A stretch of 64,000 nt of DNA from Steromphala cineraria (taxonomy: Eukaryota > Mollusca > Gastropoda > Trochida > Trochidae): contig OU744726.1 in the NCBI GenBank assembly GCA_916613615.1, positions 16,867,515 through 16,931,514 of the forward strand, read 5' to 3'. Both the position numbers and the translations under genes were made by a program. Below are positions 22,691 through 35,399 of the stretch, piece by piece (positions within the stretch are counted from its first letter, which is position 1; each line of letters starts with the position of its first letter). Below the pieces are notes generated by a model that saw nothing but the letters and a program-made list of their open reading frames with translations, did not search any database and was not told where the DNA came from.

Positions 22691-23520
22691 ATACTTTCAA
22701 CATGCCTTAGGTAATTATCGGTTCCTTTGAAACTCTATAATTCAGATTAGAATCTCCTCCATGAAAAATGTGTTTTTCGATACCTAAATCTACGTTTCGT
22801 GAAACAATTTAAGGGCGTCCATATATTTAGTTGTTTTTCGTTTCCCTCGGATTGAATTGACGAAATTGTTTTGAATTGAATCACAAATAAAAATAATAAT
22901 AATGGACAATCCTAATGCGCAAGTCACACGGATTCATGCTTAATTCGCTACAGAAATAAATATATATAAATCTTTATTTCCTTACATTCCCCTCTTAATT
23001 TCGTGTCGTTTTTTAAACCGATTCACATGTTACAAACATAACTATCACTTTTAAAGATAATTAAAGCAACATGGCACAATTCATGGGGTGTATGCTTGTG
23101 ATAAAAGATTTCTTTTCTCCGTTTACCGTCCAAATCTTAGAAACTCATGGGGATGTGAAACATTAACTTCAATTTGGATGCCTAACGTTGTACAACTGAG
23201 GTGTCAAACCGTAATCCAACCCTAAGTTTGACAGAATACATTTTACGTGCTTGAGGAGGAAGAAACAATAGAAATGGCTACGTTCAACACAATAAGAGAG
23301 GGCTTAGGGTACAACCTTGCCGAACAGCATGTAGAAAATACCAACGTGACGCTTTGCTCCAAACGAAGTCTGGACAAGCTTTCCTTTAAGGCGACAAAGG
23401 GCTATACTTGAAGTGGTCAAATATCCCGTTACTTGTCCGTTTCATTCATGTGCAAGTCCATTTCAGCTTGTATATTTCAAGCTCGACCTAAACCTGCACT
23501 GAAACTGAGTACAGTTTACT
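22691..23520. other. Upstream region of FAMeT-EGF receptor gene
   Basis: No repeat recognised. A weak TATATTT occurs at about 23470, roughly 120 bp before the initiation codon. A three-codon upstream ORF (ATG AAT AAT TGA, 23525-23536) precedes the main ATG. Confidence 0.45.
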
Positions 23521-23593
23521 CGCTATGAATAATTGAGACACAAGATCTTCTTACACAGCTGGCTTGGAAAGGTAGCAACATTCTGCATAGACG

Positions 23594-26500
23594 ATGATGT
23601 TGACATATCCCACAGTCGCCATTGCTGTTTATGCTTTGTTTTATTTTCAAGGGACGACCGTTGAGTCAGGTATGAACATTTAATTACCTTTTTAAAATTT
23701 TGATGAAATTGATGTTGTGATGAGTATGTCCTATTGAGTATTGTGACTTGTGAGTTCAAAATCAATAGATTTCAATAGACTTCCCACATCATATGGTCAT
23801 ACGATGACATCCTTGTATCCTCTTCTTGTACAGCATTGTGAAAAAAATATTTAATGAAAAAATGAAACGAGTGCAGATTTCAATTAACCATAGATCATTT
23901 ATAAAGATGTGTTGAAGAATGCATAAACATAAGTACATTCGTAAACATAATCACCTGGCCCCGCAAGGCAAATTGAATCTAATGAATTTCAAATTCATCT
24001 CAATCCATGGACTTTCCTTTAATTTTCTTTTAAACTTAAAGGAGCAGAAGCACGTTTATTTTAAATTTTTATATTTTAAATTTTTTACTGATTATTTAAT
24101 GTTAATGCTAAATGAATTATTTTGATAGTGTCAAAAATATAATTACACAAACCAGTCAGTCAGAGAAAAAGGTTCACATAAAATCAATTGGCCTTTAATT
24201 ACCTTTAAATCATTTTGTAGATGGAAAGTAATCGAATGGCTTAACTTTGCATTAGTTATTTGATTCATTACTGCTTCATTTAGTTTTAATACATTGTCTT
24301 TCAATTAGAACCATTTATTTTTATTTTCCTAACTACGCCTTATATTCCCCCTAAAACGTGCTACTGTCCCTTTAATGTTTTCACCGACACTGCAACTGGA
24401 CATGTCCGGTAAGCACACTGGAAGATCGAACAATTACTTCTTGCCTGAAAAGTTACAGTCTAAGTAAACCTAGCCTCAATATTATCCGTTTCACTCCAAT
24501 ACTGAGTCTAGAAAGGTCTAGTAGAGGGTCGCGTCAGCCTACCTTTCTGCGACCTATGACCCTCCAACGTTATACGTGCGAAGACAGACTATTGTGGCTT
24601 GGTTAGATGAGTTCTAATTGGTCAATTCAATACGTGGGCTGACGTGACCCTCTACTAGGCCTTTCTAGACTCAGTATACATGTAGGAGTGAAACGGATAA
24701 TATTGAGGCTAGGTTTACTTAGACTGGACAAGTTATGATGGGCACTTTGTTTAAGGGCACAATGTCTGTGATTTATGACAATAATAACTTCTACTGGAAA
24801 TTATTAACATCGCTTAAGTTACAATTTCACTTTACAAAATGGCAACGCATTTTCAATAGTTATTTATTTGCAAACTAATCGTGATTATTTCCCCCTTTCA
24901 GCTTACACCACAACAACAATCACCGACGGAAAAGCTAAGTTTGTCCTTGGAAACGACTACGGGGTCCCAATCAGTGGTCAAAAGTCCTTGACCTTTGAAG
25001 TAAAGGCTTGTGGGAACGTTTACCTACTCCTTGCAGAGAAAATCCACGTGGCGCCTCGTACTGGCAACTACTACTTTGTGGCTTTAGGTGTCACCAAATC
25101 TCACCGGATATCCGGAATCATTGAAGGATGCTACGCATGCAATACGTTTCACAACTACAAGCTCAAAACAGTGTTGAACTGTACGGAGTTTAGAAAGTTC
25201 AAGGTCACTTGGAACGGAAAGGGATTAGTAAACATCTACCAGGGCACAGAGGCTAAAGGGAAACCCTTACTGCACTTTCAAGGGAAGAAGAAGAAATATC
25301 CAGTAAACTTCTTTCATGTGACGTCATATAACCTGACTGCAGAATTCCGATTCCATTTACGTAAGTGTTAACTTCATTTCAAACTTTCAATGTACAATGA
25401 ATACATTTTTAGAATATAAACACCCCTTATCGATTAAATGCTTTATCGGACAGACTGTCAACCAGAAATTATTTCTTATTACTGAATGCAACTTAATTTC
25501 TTTTAAAACACCTAACATTATTAGCGAATTTGATAATATCTTGGACGTTTTCTATATGTTATGTGTATAAGGCATATCTTTATAACATACACAAAACTAT
25601 AATATACTGAGTGACATAGTCATCTACACTGTCGTTGTATTTGAAAAAAATAACAAAGGAAGATAAATTACAGTTTATGTATGAACTGATCAAAACCACA
25701 TGACTGCTATTCATAGATAATGTCTAACGATCCAAATGAAAAAGAATGTGTTAAAGTTTCAAAACAACAAATTCTTGAAGGTAAATCTCACATTAAAATA
25801 TATTTTTCAAATTAAAAGGAAATTTGATACTTGAATAAAACTAGTAACGATGCAAATATTTTCAAATGTAAAATTTAATGGAAACTGCCCTTTTTAGATA
25901 CGTACCCAAATATTCTTTGTGTAACCTGAGTTGGATGTATTGATTTGAGGTTAACTTTTCATGAATAAATTATAAAAGGAATTTGACATTTCAAGTGAAG
26001 TCATATATTAATGATCACGTCGTTTCTATCGGAGATATGCAGGTCTAGAACATAATATTTTCATCAGGTCGTAAATTTAACGTTAAAGGGGTCTTTCGGG
26101 TCAAATTAAAAATCTAGCAAATTGACTTATTACATTTTCCAGTATTGCCAACCAAGTACGTTTTAGCTAGTGAGTAGCCTATCAATTATACTTATACATA
26201 TTTTGCAAGTTTGCTTTAAGAAAATCAATTCAAATGAAATTTTCATACCCAAAACATTTGTGAATGCAAGAACGATACAGAACGCAGTGGTATGAAGAGG
26301 ATATGATCCTGCCAACTTGTTTGTAATTATGTGATATGCACATTTCCTGGTATTCATCTCTGCTTACATTTTTATAACAAAGAAAATATTTTCATAATGT
26401 TCATACTAATTGTTATTTCATCATTTTCTTACAGTGTTTTGATACGATATAAATTTAGATAAACCATACCTTAAGCTTTTAGTGAAAGTGATAAAGTGAT

Positions 26501-29500
26501 ATAGGCACATGGGGATTTCAAAGCATAATTCCCACTTCGTTCAATACTAGCACTAGTGGCTATAAGTTTTGCTCAATTTATTATCAACATTTAGTTTTAA
26601 CTACTGTCCTTATGTCTAAAAAAAGCGTAATGTGTGGTTTGTATTAAAACTTATTGATATATTCATTATTTTTCTCAATAAGGGACGCCGCTAATGCCTC
26701 AAATATTGCCCGAGCGGCGTAAACAAATAAATCCCTCACTCTGAAAAAGGGCTACTGTCACCTCAAAGTTGATTTCTTTCAAAACGAATAAACTTTTCAT
26801 AACAAAGATGCAAACACATTTTTGTTAAAAGTTGTCAATTCTGTAGCTGATATTGTTGTTTCCATCACAGTGGTTGGATATAACATCGTTTCCTTTTTTA
26901 TTTCAGCCTGCAAAGCCGGCACCTATGGTGACAACTGCACTTCCGGTTGTGGTAGATGTAAATGTGGGAATAACTGTGATCCGGAAAGCGGATTGTGTGA
27001 GCACGGTTGTGAGCCAGGCTGGACGGGTCCATTATGTGTTCAAGGTAATTAGCATATAGTAGCATCATGTATTTGTTGAAGTCTGTTCTAATGTTTTTCA
27101 AAGTCACTTGACAGGTAATGATTTTCGTGTCCACAGAACTGACCCGTGTTCACAAGGCCGCTTTTAATCTTTGCTCAACAGTGTTTCAGTATGCTGTACC
27201 TTGTCATTGTAAGTTTCGTTGGACAGAACATATATGGAAAAAAATATATATGTTTATATCATCAAATAAGTTTTGTTACAAAAGTTAACTTTTTTGCAAA
27301 TAAGTCACTACACTAAAGCTGTATCATATGTTTGATCAACAAGACCTATGTATATTAAGTATATTATAATTGTATTGTGTGAAAACGGTGCCTACATAAA
27401 GTAATTATTGTGACAGAAAAATATGTTGATAGATCGGATCGTAGTAAACGGTTAACGCACATACAATAAATGAGTTGTTGGAGCTCTAAACAGGTAACGT
27501 CAAAGATGAGTGATTTGAGGATGCCATTCTCAGATTGTATAAAATGAAATTATCAGTGGTATTTAAATAAACCTTGACAAAACATGTAACAAAGTGACGA
27601 CCCTTCCGATCTACACTAATTAATATCCTTGCCATCAACCGAATTCTTCCAAACTTTTTCTCATCGCTTGATGTGAATGGCATTGCAAGTTACGATGTGG
27701 GAAGGGGTAGGATAACAAAGTCTTGAATCAAATTAGGTTAAGTTTGCCATTTCCTATTGAAACAATCAGATCTCAGTGAGTGGGTTAACATAGAAGTTGC
27801 ATTTAATTAGGTTTCTATGAAGGTCAGATTGACCTTAACAGACACATGTTCTACCACGCATTACAAGAAAACAGATTTTTCTGAAAATCGTTCAAAACAT
27901 GTCTTATTCATACCAAAGTTGTAATGAAAATAACCGTTAACACGAGTGATTGTTATGAATAACATAGAAACAAATATCATCAAAGTTATGATACGAACAA
28001 ATAAATGTTTGAGAAAATCCCTTTGTGTGTTTTATGCTCATACAATTTTATTCGTTTATTGTCTTCCCTTAAAGGGGCAGTAGCACGTTTTTAGGGGGAA
28101 TATCGGGTGATGTCAGGAAAATTTAAATTAATGGTTCCAATTGAAAGACAGTTTATTTAAACTAAATGGAACAGTAATAATTCAAATATGTAATGTCAAG
28201 TTTAGCCATGCGATTCCCATTTCTTACACAAAATGAATTAAAGGTGTTCACATAAAAATGGCCGCCAATGAATTTTATGTGAATCTTCATACTTTGTCCT
28301 CTAACTATGGATGATTGGCTTGTGTAATGAGATTTTTGACAATGTCAAAATAATACATTTAGCATTAGCTTGCAATTATCAGTGAAAATTTTGAAATATA
28401 AAACTATCAAAAAACGTGCTACTGCCCCTTTAAGGGTCTCTGGTTTATTTATGTATAGTTTTGACTTGAAACATTTTGGTCTGGGATAATGAATACTGTC
28501 CTTATGATCAATTGATAAAGTGAGACTGTCAAATTAAAGCCGGCAAAAGAATACTTCCCCCAGTTTCCTACCAAAAATTTTCGTGATAATGTTTACTACT
28601 GAGTTAACTAAAACCATGTCATATTGTCAAATCAAATCGGAACTTCAATTCGGTGAAGTGAATAACATACACTTGAACTATATACATTCAAACAATTATT
28701 TCCTTGAAAACATGTCAATTTAAGTTAAATTAAGCTATTTGATCTCAATATGCTTTTCGTAGGTCAGTACGACTTGAACTTGACGTACTTCCGGTTTTTG
28801 CCGGAAGCTATAAGGAAAAGAAGTAAGAGGAATTAAGTAGTATTAAGAGCGAAACAAGTAGTTGGCTTTCTATAAATGATTGAAGATTTAATGTTTACAT
28901 GTCAAATGGTAGCATATCTAATAGTTGAATTGACCATACTGATTTTGATTAGTCATATCACACAGACTGCCAGACAGTCTTAAATTCAACATACCTACTA
29001 TATGTTCAGTTGTGTTAGCTATGTAGTAATTTATCATGTAAAAAGTGAGGCTAAATTATGTGTTTGATTCTTACTTGGATTCTCCTCTTGGTAACGTAAA
29101 GTAAAAAGATGATACAGAGCCAAATATGATCTTAAAGAGAAGATTACAAAACGAAAGCAAATAAATTATCCTTTAATGTCAAAGGTTGTTTAAGGAGAAG
29201 GTTATTTTAAACATGTTGAAGGTCAAGAATTTAAATTCTTGTAACATTCTCCATGACGATTTTATTCTTCTAGTTGGCATTGTTAAAGCAATATAAGTAA
29301 CTACAAATAGCATTACATGTTGAACATTTTCAAGCAACATGATTGTTCAGTGTAGTACAATCAATGGTTCCATTGTTCATCCGCGGATATGAAAACAATA
29401 CATATCCAAAAGGATTGGGACCTAAATTAGTTGTTAGGTTATCTGATGGCGGGACAAGCGCCTGAATGAGAATTCTTTACCCAAACCACACCTATCTGAA

Positions 29501-32500
29501 TTAAAATGTAGCTCAAGTTTAAAAAATCCTGACCTCTTTTGTAATAAGTGCAAGTGAGGGAAAGAAGGTCTTACCAGAGCCTCAATATCTTCAATCTCTC
29601 CCCACAACGGCAGATCAGGTCATGAAATGTTGATACAGCCTCTGTTCTATTACGCCGAAATCCGTGGGTTCCGGTAAATTGCGCCACAATCCATTTGAGT
29701 TTATTTATCAGATGACAACGCTTCTCGCATGGAAAGGGTGGTTCATATCAGAATGTTTTTGCCATGATTCAGTAGCCAAAATAATGATTTAAGAACAGCG
29801 TCACTGATTGCACAACCAACCGTGATTGCCTCCAATCAGGCATCTCCCATTCTATCCCACAAAGTCGGCGTATAACAGAGGCTGTATCAACATTTCATGA
29901 CTTAATCTGCCTCTGTGGCAAGAGAATGCAATTTATTACCCACGTGGTACTTCGTAAAGGGGTTTCATAATAATTTGTTATGACACGTATGGGTCATAAC
30001 ACCTCAAAGTGATTTGATTGGCTTGCGGTGAACTTTGACATTGTCCGGACTACTTTATTCATTCATAAAACGAACGTGTTTTCATTCACAAATTCGAATG
30101 GCACCGAGTGAGTCGGAGTCATTCTTCAAACTTTCAGTTTATCTTTAAAATCTTCCTTAACGAAATGTTAAGGAATAAATCGGAGGACAAAAGAATTACA
30201 ATAAAACATCTTACTGATATCTCAAGGCTCATATAAACACAAAAGGGTTTAAATTCAGCACAATTTGATCACCGTATTTCATTAATTTGATCCATGTCGC
30301 TCCAAAATGACACAGACAGACATTGCTTGTTATTTATAGAATATAAAGACAACTGAATATTCTTTAGACAACATTTCTTCAAAACAAAACGCGTTTGAAC
30401 AATGATAAGCATCTTAAACTTACTTTGAAGGCGGTTGTTTACACAATTTGACGAAAAGATACAGGCAAATGGCGGCCGTCATGACATGCCGTTGATCAAA
30501 GAAAGATAACTCTGAATGTTCTCGCGCAGTGAGATTTTATTTCCACGTACGCTTCGTTCATGACTAAAGTGCTTATTACTTACATTTCACTAGACACTAT
30601 TTATTAACGTAGGGTAGAATATAGAAATGTGAATATTTGACGTCGTAATAGTATAATATTTGAGGCTGTGACGTGGTTTGATATTCATTCGCCGTTTCGT
30701 CTCTTTATAGGCATAATAAAAAGTTATTTAAAAAAGCAATAAATCGTCTGAAATGCAAGTTGGTAATAAATAGGATACATAACTCGTTCCCCTTTCATAT
30801 CAAGTTTATGTCCCTCGTGAAATAATTTTGTTTTGTCACTCGCCAAGGCTCGTGACAAAGCAAAATGATTTCACTAGGGACATAAACTTGATATGAAAGG
30901 GGGAGCTCGTTAGATATCCTATAAATCTTACACGATCTGTTAAACTGCTGTTGTTGTTACAGAATGCTCCAATAAAACGTATGGATCTGACTGCACGCCG
31001 TGTGGACACTGTAGGGAGGGACTGACCTGTGATGTGGAGACTGGACACTGTCCGAACTCTAGGTGTGATGCTGGCTGGGTGGGAGACATGTGTGATAGAG
31101 GTAATGGTCACTATATTATTGATAATCAAAGAGTAAATCTCTGATGTTCATGACATAGTGTTTGGCTTTTGATAAGGAACCAAAATGATATATTTAATGA
31201 TATAAATTTAGAATATCTCAATTATTCATCCCGATGATGAGAAAAATGTATGAGATCACACGTCTAATTAACAAAGATGATAGTTATTTTATAACTTATC
31301 AATCATTATCAACACGTTACCGTCCAAAAAGCGTGTCACTGTCCGGTTTTCGATCATCGTCCAGACATTTGGCCCTAAGATTATCAATTCACAAAAACTA
31401 GTTGCTGTTAAAGTATACTATATGTGCGACTAATAGCTCATTGGATATTAGTGCCATTGTAATGTAAGATGGTATTTCAACCAATCCTGATCCTGTGTGT
31501 CTTAGCATTATCGCCGTCGGACGCTGTCTTAAATTTCGATCATGTTTTGTTTTCAGAATGTCCGAAGGGAACCTACGGACCGTACTGCCAGCCGTGTGGC
31601 TACTGCAAGGAGCGGTCAGCGTGTGATGCGGACACTGGTCACTGTCCTGGCGACTGTCTGCCTGGCTGGAGCGCGGAGAAGTGTGATATCAGTACGTATT
31701 CAGACGTATTCCTAGAAATACGGTTATGTCATGTCTTAATGATTCACCAATTTGACACCCAGGGAGTTTGGTTCGAGATTTTGCAACAAAATTAAAAAAA
31801 AAATTTGGTTAATCTCAACATAACAATTAAAGTTTCTCTACAGAATGCCCAGGTAACACCCACGGTCAGAACTGCACGTCCTGTGGTCACTGTTTCGGTG
31901 AAGACACTTGCCACACGGAAACTGGACACTGTCCGAATGGTTGTGACCCAGGCTGGACCGGACCTTTATGCAAGGAGAGTAAGTGTTTTTTAAATCATAT
32001 ATATATATAAAGATGCAATGCATTTTACTTTGAAACACAGAATTTTGATCAATGCGACAATACACACTTTGTAGAATAGTCGCAAGATGTTACAATAACT
32101 TATTTGTACATGATTAGCAGTTTGTGTTTACTTCACTTCGTCAACACTCGTGCAGCAGATTAAAGATGCTATATCATACTTGCAATATTTTAAAGTATTT
32201 TTAATGTATACGTTGTATTTTAAGAAAAAAATAGCGACCAACCTTGAGAAAATCGGACCAAAATTCATCAAATAGGAGATAATTTACCAAAAAATACGTA
32301 AACGGCAGTCGACATAAGGGCGAATCAAGTGTGGCCATTTCACAACTTCCGGTTTCTAAATGTACGCTTGAAAACCGTCTTTGTCGCGCTTAACTAGATT
32401 TTATATTCTTTTTCTCCGAATTAGGTATTCGTTGCTGTCAAAGTTGATACCCATCGAACCCAATTACGGTAGTTGAGACACGGTGTAAATCCTACAAGCA

Positions 32501-35177
32501 TAATGATTACGTCACCGAAAGCGGGTTCGTTAAATGACATGCCCTTTCTACGAGTGTTACTGTGCTTGAAGCGTCGAAATAAGTATGTTATTGTTGATTA
32601 AACAATCTAAATATGATATCAAAATTTCGACGAAAGATTTTTCTACAAAGTGATGTACTTCATTTCTCAATAGCTAAGTTTCACCCTGAACCGCTTGCAA
32701 GTATGATACAGCATCTTAAATGTAAGGTGTGGCCAGTTTTTATATTTTTTTCTCTTCTTAGTTCATATGGATTGCACTTAAATATATTTGATTTATACCA
32801 GTTCATAACACCAGCTCTTGTATGTCAGAACTGGGGTTTTATGCCTGTGGGTTATGTATGGTTATTTAATTACAGAGTGTAACAACACTACCTACGGTCA
32901 TGAATGTGCCTTTCAATGTGGTATGTGTAAATTCACGCCGAACTGTGATCACGTGACCGGAAGTTGTTTACTTGGGTGCAGGGCAGGATGGTATGGTTTA
33001 CAATGCCAGAGAGGTGAGTTTTTTTATTCAGAGTTAAACGCTGCATCACTAAATTATTCCATTACAATTATACAAATAGGCCTAAATTTCCGGATTTAAA
33101 TGCGATGATACTAAATGATTAATTTAATACTGATGACATACACATTTAATTGATGATTTTGTGTTCAACTAGAGTGTCCTATCAAAACGTTTGGACTTGA
33201 CTGTATGTCTCTCTGCGGTCACTGTATCAACGATAGCCAGTGTGACAAGGCTACTGGCGCATGCGCAGACGGATGTGAACCAGGATGGAAGGGAGCTAAC
33301 TGTGACAGAAGTATGGTCAAAACCATTTAAATGTGTATTTCAAATTAAATTTCCGAGAGTGTAAGCTATCAAGTAAGAATTGTGATTAATAATTCATCAA
33401 TATGAAGAGAGAAAACAACTCTGAAATTTTACACGGTCAAGTGAAAATGTAATTGATTTATGCGCTTTCTTGTTATTTCGTGTCATATCATATCAATTCC
33501 AGTAAGATCTTATAAGCGTCGATTGATGTTAAGAACTTTCTGAAATTAAACATCTTTCTAGTTGACATGCCGAATGAAATCCGAATGACGACGGTATCAG
33601 TACCAGTGAGACCGATAAACAACAGGAAACCATATGTGCTCCGGACCGGTGAGTGACCTACTAAATATTATACAATCGTGCAATCTATCTGTTTTTGGCG
33701 ATTAAAGTTAAAAAGTCATTGTTTGTTAAAACAATTCACAAAGACTTTTAATGTCTTATGAACACTTTTCATGAGCGAATCATATTTTCGTTCACATAAG
33801 AAATGAATTGTATAATGTGCTAATCCACACGCGAAGGGAAGTTTGAAGTCTAATTTTAATTGAAACTTAAATTCATATGCAGAATCAAATTGCAACAAAA
33901 CAACTTTTTGGACCGTCATGTACATGACCTAAACTCCGCCAACATGAGTTCTGCTTCTCCCAAGCGTTCCCATGAGCTCACTTACAAGAAATATTGGGAG
34001 TTCTCTGCTATTAGATATAACGTATATGGGTTATGGATATTTGACTTTTATTAATTGACCTACTTCCAAAATCATTTTATGTCATATTAATCCTGAAGAA
34101 GGTTATCATCTGTAATTCAGGCAAATGAACCATGTTCGTGGAGAAATATTGCGCGCCTTCAAATGACAATATTGCATTAAGAATGCATTTCGTTTTCAAC
34201 ATGCAGTGCACGTGCAAAGCATGACCCTCGCGCTGTTGTTCCTACCGTAGTTTTCTTCATAAATACTGCTCCAGCTGATAGATTTTCAAGCCATGAAGGT
34301 CCCAGAAGCTTAGGAGTATCATTACAGAATATTTGGTAGCTTTCGAAAAGGCACATTGTTTGGTAATGACATCACATTTCAAAACATTTTTACAGTTAAC
34401 GTATTTCCAAAATATGACATCTCGTATATGGCGTTGTATTACATATATTCTTCATTTTCAGATACGATTGTGTCCATAGTTCTGGGAATCCTGAGTGCTC
34501 TACTGATAGGCATACTGATCATGCTTGTCTGGAGGTGAGTATCTAGCTGCTTTACTCACTTTTTATAGTTTCGTATTCATTTTTGCTGATAATAAAGCTG
34601 AAGATCAGAAGATGCATCTTTGCATGCGGTTCATGATGACATTTAGCAGTTGGGAAAAGAAAGGCATCACTCGGTAGAAAAATCATTCGTCCTAAGTTAT
34701 TGTTTATTTTTGTAATCAACAATAAAAATAACTATTTCTATGTCAGAAGTGCATTTCCCTATCCAAATCTGCCGAAGCGGATGACGTCGTCATTATGTGT
34801 GTGGAATTTACCCCACGTATAAAGTTAGTCAAGTCCAGTTGACGATTTGTCTAAAAAGATACTGGAAGATTTCAGACCCTAAGACTCCGTTCGTCGTGGT
34901 ATTTCTTCTTTTAGTTCCCATCCAATACAACTTTAATCTACTTCCTTCCATTGTTGCTCAAGTTGACCTACATGCTTATTTACCGACCGACTTCCGATTA
35001 ATTAGATTTAATCTTTGCTTCAGGAGAGCCGTCAACAGGCACACAAGTAAATACAAAGCCAACTATGAGGGACGGAGCGATACAAAACAAGTCAGTCTGG
35101 AAGGTAACAATGAGGGAAACTCGGCCTTTGAAAACCCTGGTTATGTGACACTGAATGGCCTTCATTCCCAGATATGA
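23594..35177 (+). CDS. FAMeT-domain/EGF-repeat single-pass membrane protein (complete, 11 exons)
   Basis: CDS exons: 23594-23669, 24902-25360, 26907-27044, 30963-31100, 31557-31691, 31844-31978, 32876-33013, 33173-33310, 33562-33648, 34462-34534, 35024-35177 (TGA). They total 1671 nt, i.e. 556 residues; every intron is phase 1 except the last (phase 2), and all have GT/AG ends. Residues 1-25 form a signal peptide (MMLTYPTVAIAVYALFYF core). Residues about 26-178 form a Methyltransf_FA-type domain, six EGF-like cassettes cover 179-452, a juxtamembrane linker 453-481, a transmembrane helix about 484-505 (ends MLVWRR) and a 50-residue cytosolic tail with NPGY at 543-546. It is a type I cell-surface protein resembling scavenger receptor class F/MEGF proteins in its EGF part. 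Ligand and pathway are unknown; a role in recognition or uptake is inference from EGF arrays plus NPxY. The FAMeT name comes from a crustacean enzyme; in such fusions the domain is probably a binding module. Confidence 0.9.
24036..24375 (-). mobile_element. TTAA-flanked MITE, copy 3 (intron 1 of the receptor gene)
   Basis: 340 bp, reverse orientation relative to copies 1, 2 and 4. Ends TTAAAGGAGCAGAAGCACG and ...CGTGCTACTGTCCC-TTTAA, with reversed internal landmarks (ATAGTGTCAAAAATATAATT, GGTTCACATAAA). Confidence 0.82.
24456..24726. mobile_element. Long-TIR MITE in intron 1 of the receptor gene
   Basis: 271 bp. The left arm starts CAGTCTAAGTAAACCTAGCC and runs about 80 bp; its inverse closes the element (...GGCTAGGTTTACTTAGACTG). 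The arms share CTCAATATTATCCGTTTCAC and GAGTCTAGAAAGG with few mismatches. No target duplication is obvious and there is no coding capacity. Confidence 0.85.
24902..25360 (+). CDS. Exon encoding the Methyltransf_FA (farnesoic acid O-methyltransferase-like) domain
   Basis: One 459-bp phase 1-1 exon encodes the whole domain: SLTFEVKACGNVYLLLAEK, a central GNYYFVALG strand, then NCTEFRKFKVTWNGKGLVNI and a closing TAEFRFH strand. The C-(T)EFR-x-F-x-(V/I)-x-W pattern followed by V-x-(I/V)-x-x-G and a final EFRF/EWRF strand is characteristic of the family. Four cysteines (in KACGN, GCYAC and NCTE) are consistent with an extracellular fold. No S-adenosylmethionine-binding motif is visible. Confidence 0.88.
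26907..27044 (+). CDS. EGF-like cassette 1 (nine cysteines)
   Basis: 138-bp phase 1-1 exon, residues 179-224. It has the same spacing as its five relatives but carries an extra cysteine in GRCKCGNNC, nine in all, so one may be unpaired or bonded outside the module. It ends in the family signature GC-x-PGWTGPLC. Confidence 0.9.
28069..28433 (+). mobile_element. TTAA-flanked MITE, copy 4 (intron 3 of the receptor gene)
   Basis: 365 bp, the best-preserved copy. Ends TTAAAGGGGCAGTAGCACGT and the exact inverse ...ACGTGCTACTGCCCCTTTAA. Useful as the family reference. Confidence 0.9.
29603..29922. mobile_element. TIR MITE in intron 3 of the receptor gene
   Basis: The left arm GGCAGATCAGGTCATGAAAT and beyond (about 50 bp, to TTACGCCGA) is repeated inverted at the right (TCGGCGTATAACAGAGGCTG ...TAATCTGCC). 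Arms share TGTTGATACAGCCTCTGTT. About 320 bp, non-coding. Confidence 0.82.
30781..30912. repeat. Foldback hairpin just upstream of an EGF exon
   Basis: Arms of about 60 bp (CCCTTTCATATCAAGTTTAT followed by GTCCCTCGTGAAAT, and the inverse) are separated by a loop of fewer than 10 bp (CGCCAAGGCT). The right arm ends 50 bp before the splice acceptor at 30960-30962, so the polypyrimidine/branch region of cassette 2 lies directly beside it. Confidence 0.88.
30963..33310 (+). CDS. EGF-like cassettes 2-6, one per exon
   Basis: Exons 30963-31100, 31557-31691, 31844-31978, 32876-33013 and 33173-33310 are 135 or 138 bp, all phase 1-1. Each encodes the eight-cysteine unit C-x7-C-x2-3-C-x2-C-x5-C-x6-C-x3-4-C-x8-C with T(Y/F/H)G near the start, CGHC or CGMC in the middle, TGHCP or a variant, and PGW/AGW near the end. 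The uniform exon size and phase imply growth by tandem exon duplication. Cassettes 2-4 are most alike (TGHCP kept); 5 and 6 have diverged (TGSCL, TGACA). Confidence 0.92.
34462..35177 (+). CDS. Transmembrane and cytosolic-tail exons of the FAMeT-EGF receptor
   Basis: Exon 34462-34534 encodes the hydrophobic helix (TIVSIVLGILSALLIGILIM) followed by a WRR stop-transfer. Exon 35024-35177 encodes the tail, which includes YKANYEGR, EGNNEGNSAFENPGYVTL and ends HSQI. NPGY fits the NPxY motif read by PTB-domain adaptors in receptors such as LRP1 and MEGF10/Draper, and the same tyrosine also starts a Y-x-x-L sequence. Confidence 0.88.
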
Positions 35178-35210
35178 AATAAGGACTTAAAATATAAGAA
35201 TACACATTAA

Positions 35211-35216
35211 AATAAA
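35211..35216 (+). terminator. Poly(A) signal of the FAMeT-EGF gene
   Basis: AATAAA 34 bp after the TGA. This gives a very short 3' UTR if used. Confidence 0.7.
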
Positions 35217-35399
35217 TCATAACTTAGTGAAAACTCATATAATATTTTAATTTGATTTGACAGAAAATGTTGAAATTGAAATAAGCTCATTGAGAGAAGC
35301 TCATGAATATTTTTGTATTTTGAGGGAACTTAATATTATGCATTTGCAGTTGCCATAACTATTAGTAATATTGAAATAACATGCAATGTATTTATTTTT

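Noticed and set aside
34797..35023. Open frame extending the last receptor exon upstream
   Set aside because: The tail frame is open into the intron, but CTTCAG at 35018-35023 is a good acceptor and phase 2 matches the donor at 34535; the upstream part has no similarity to the receptor tail.
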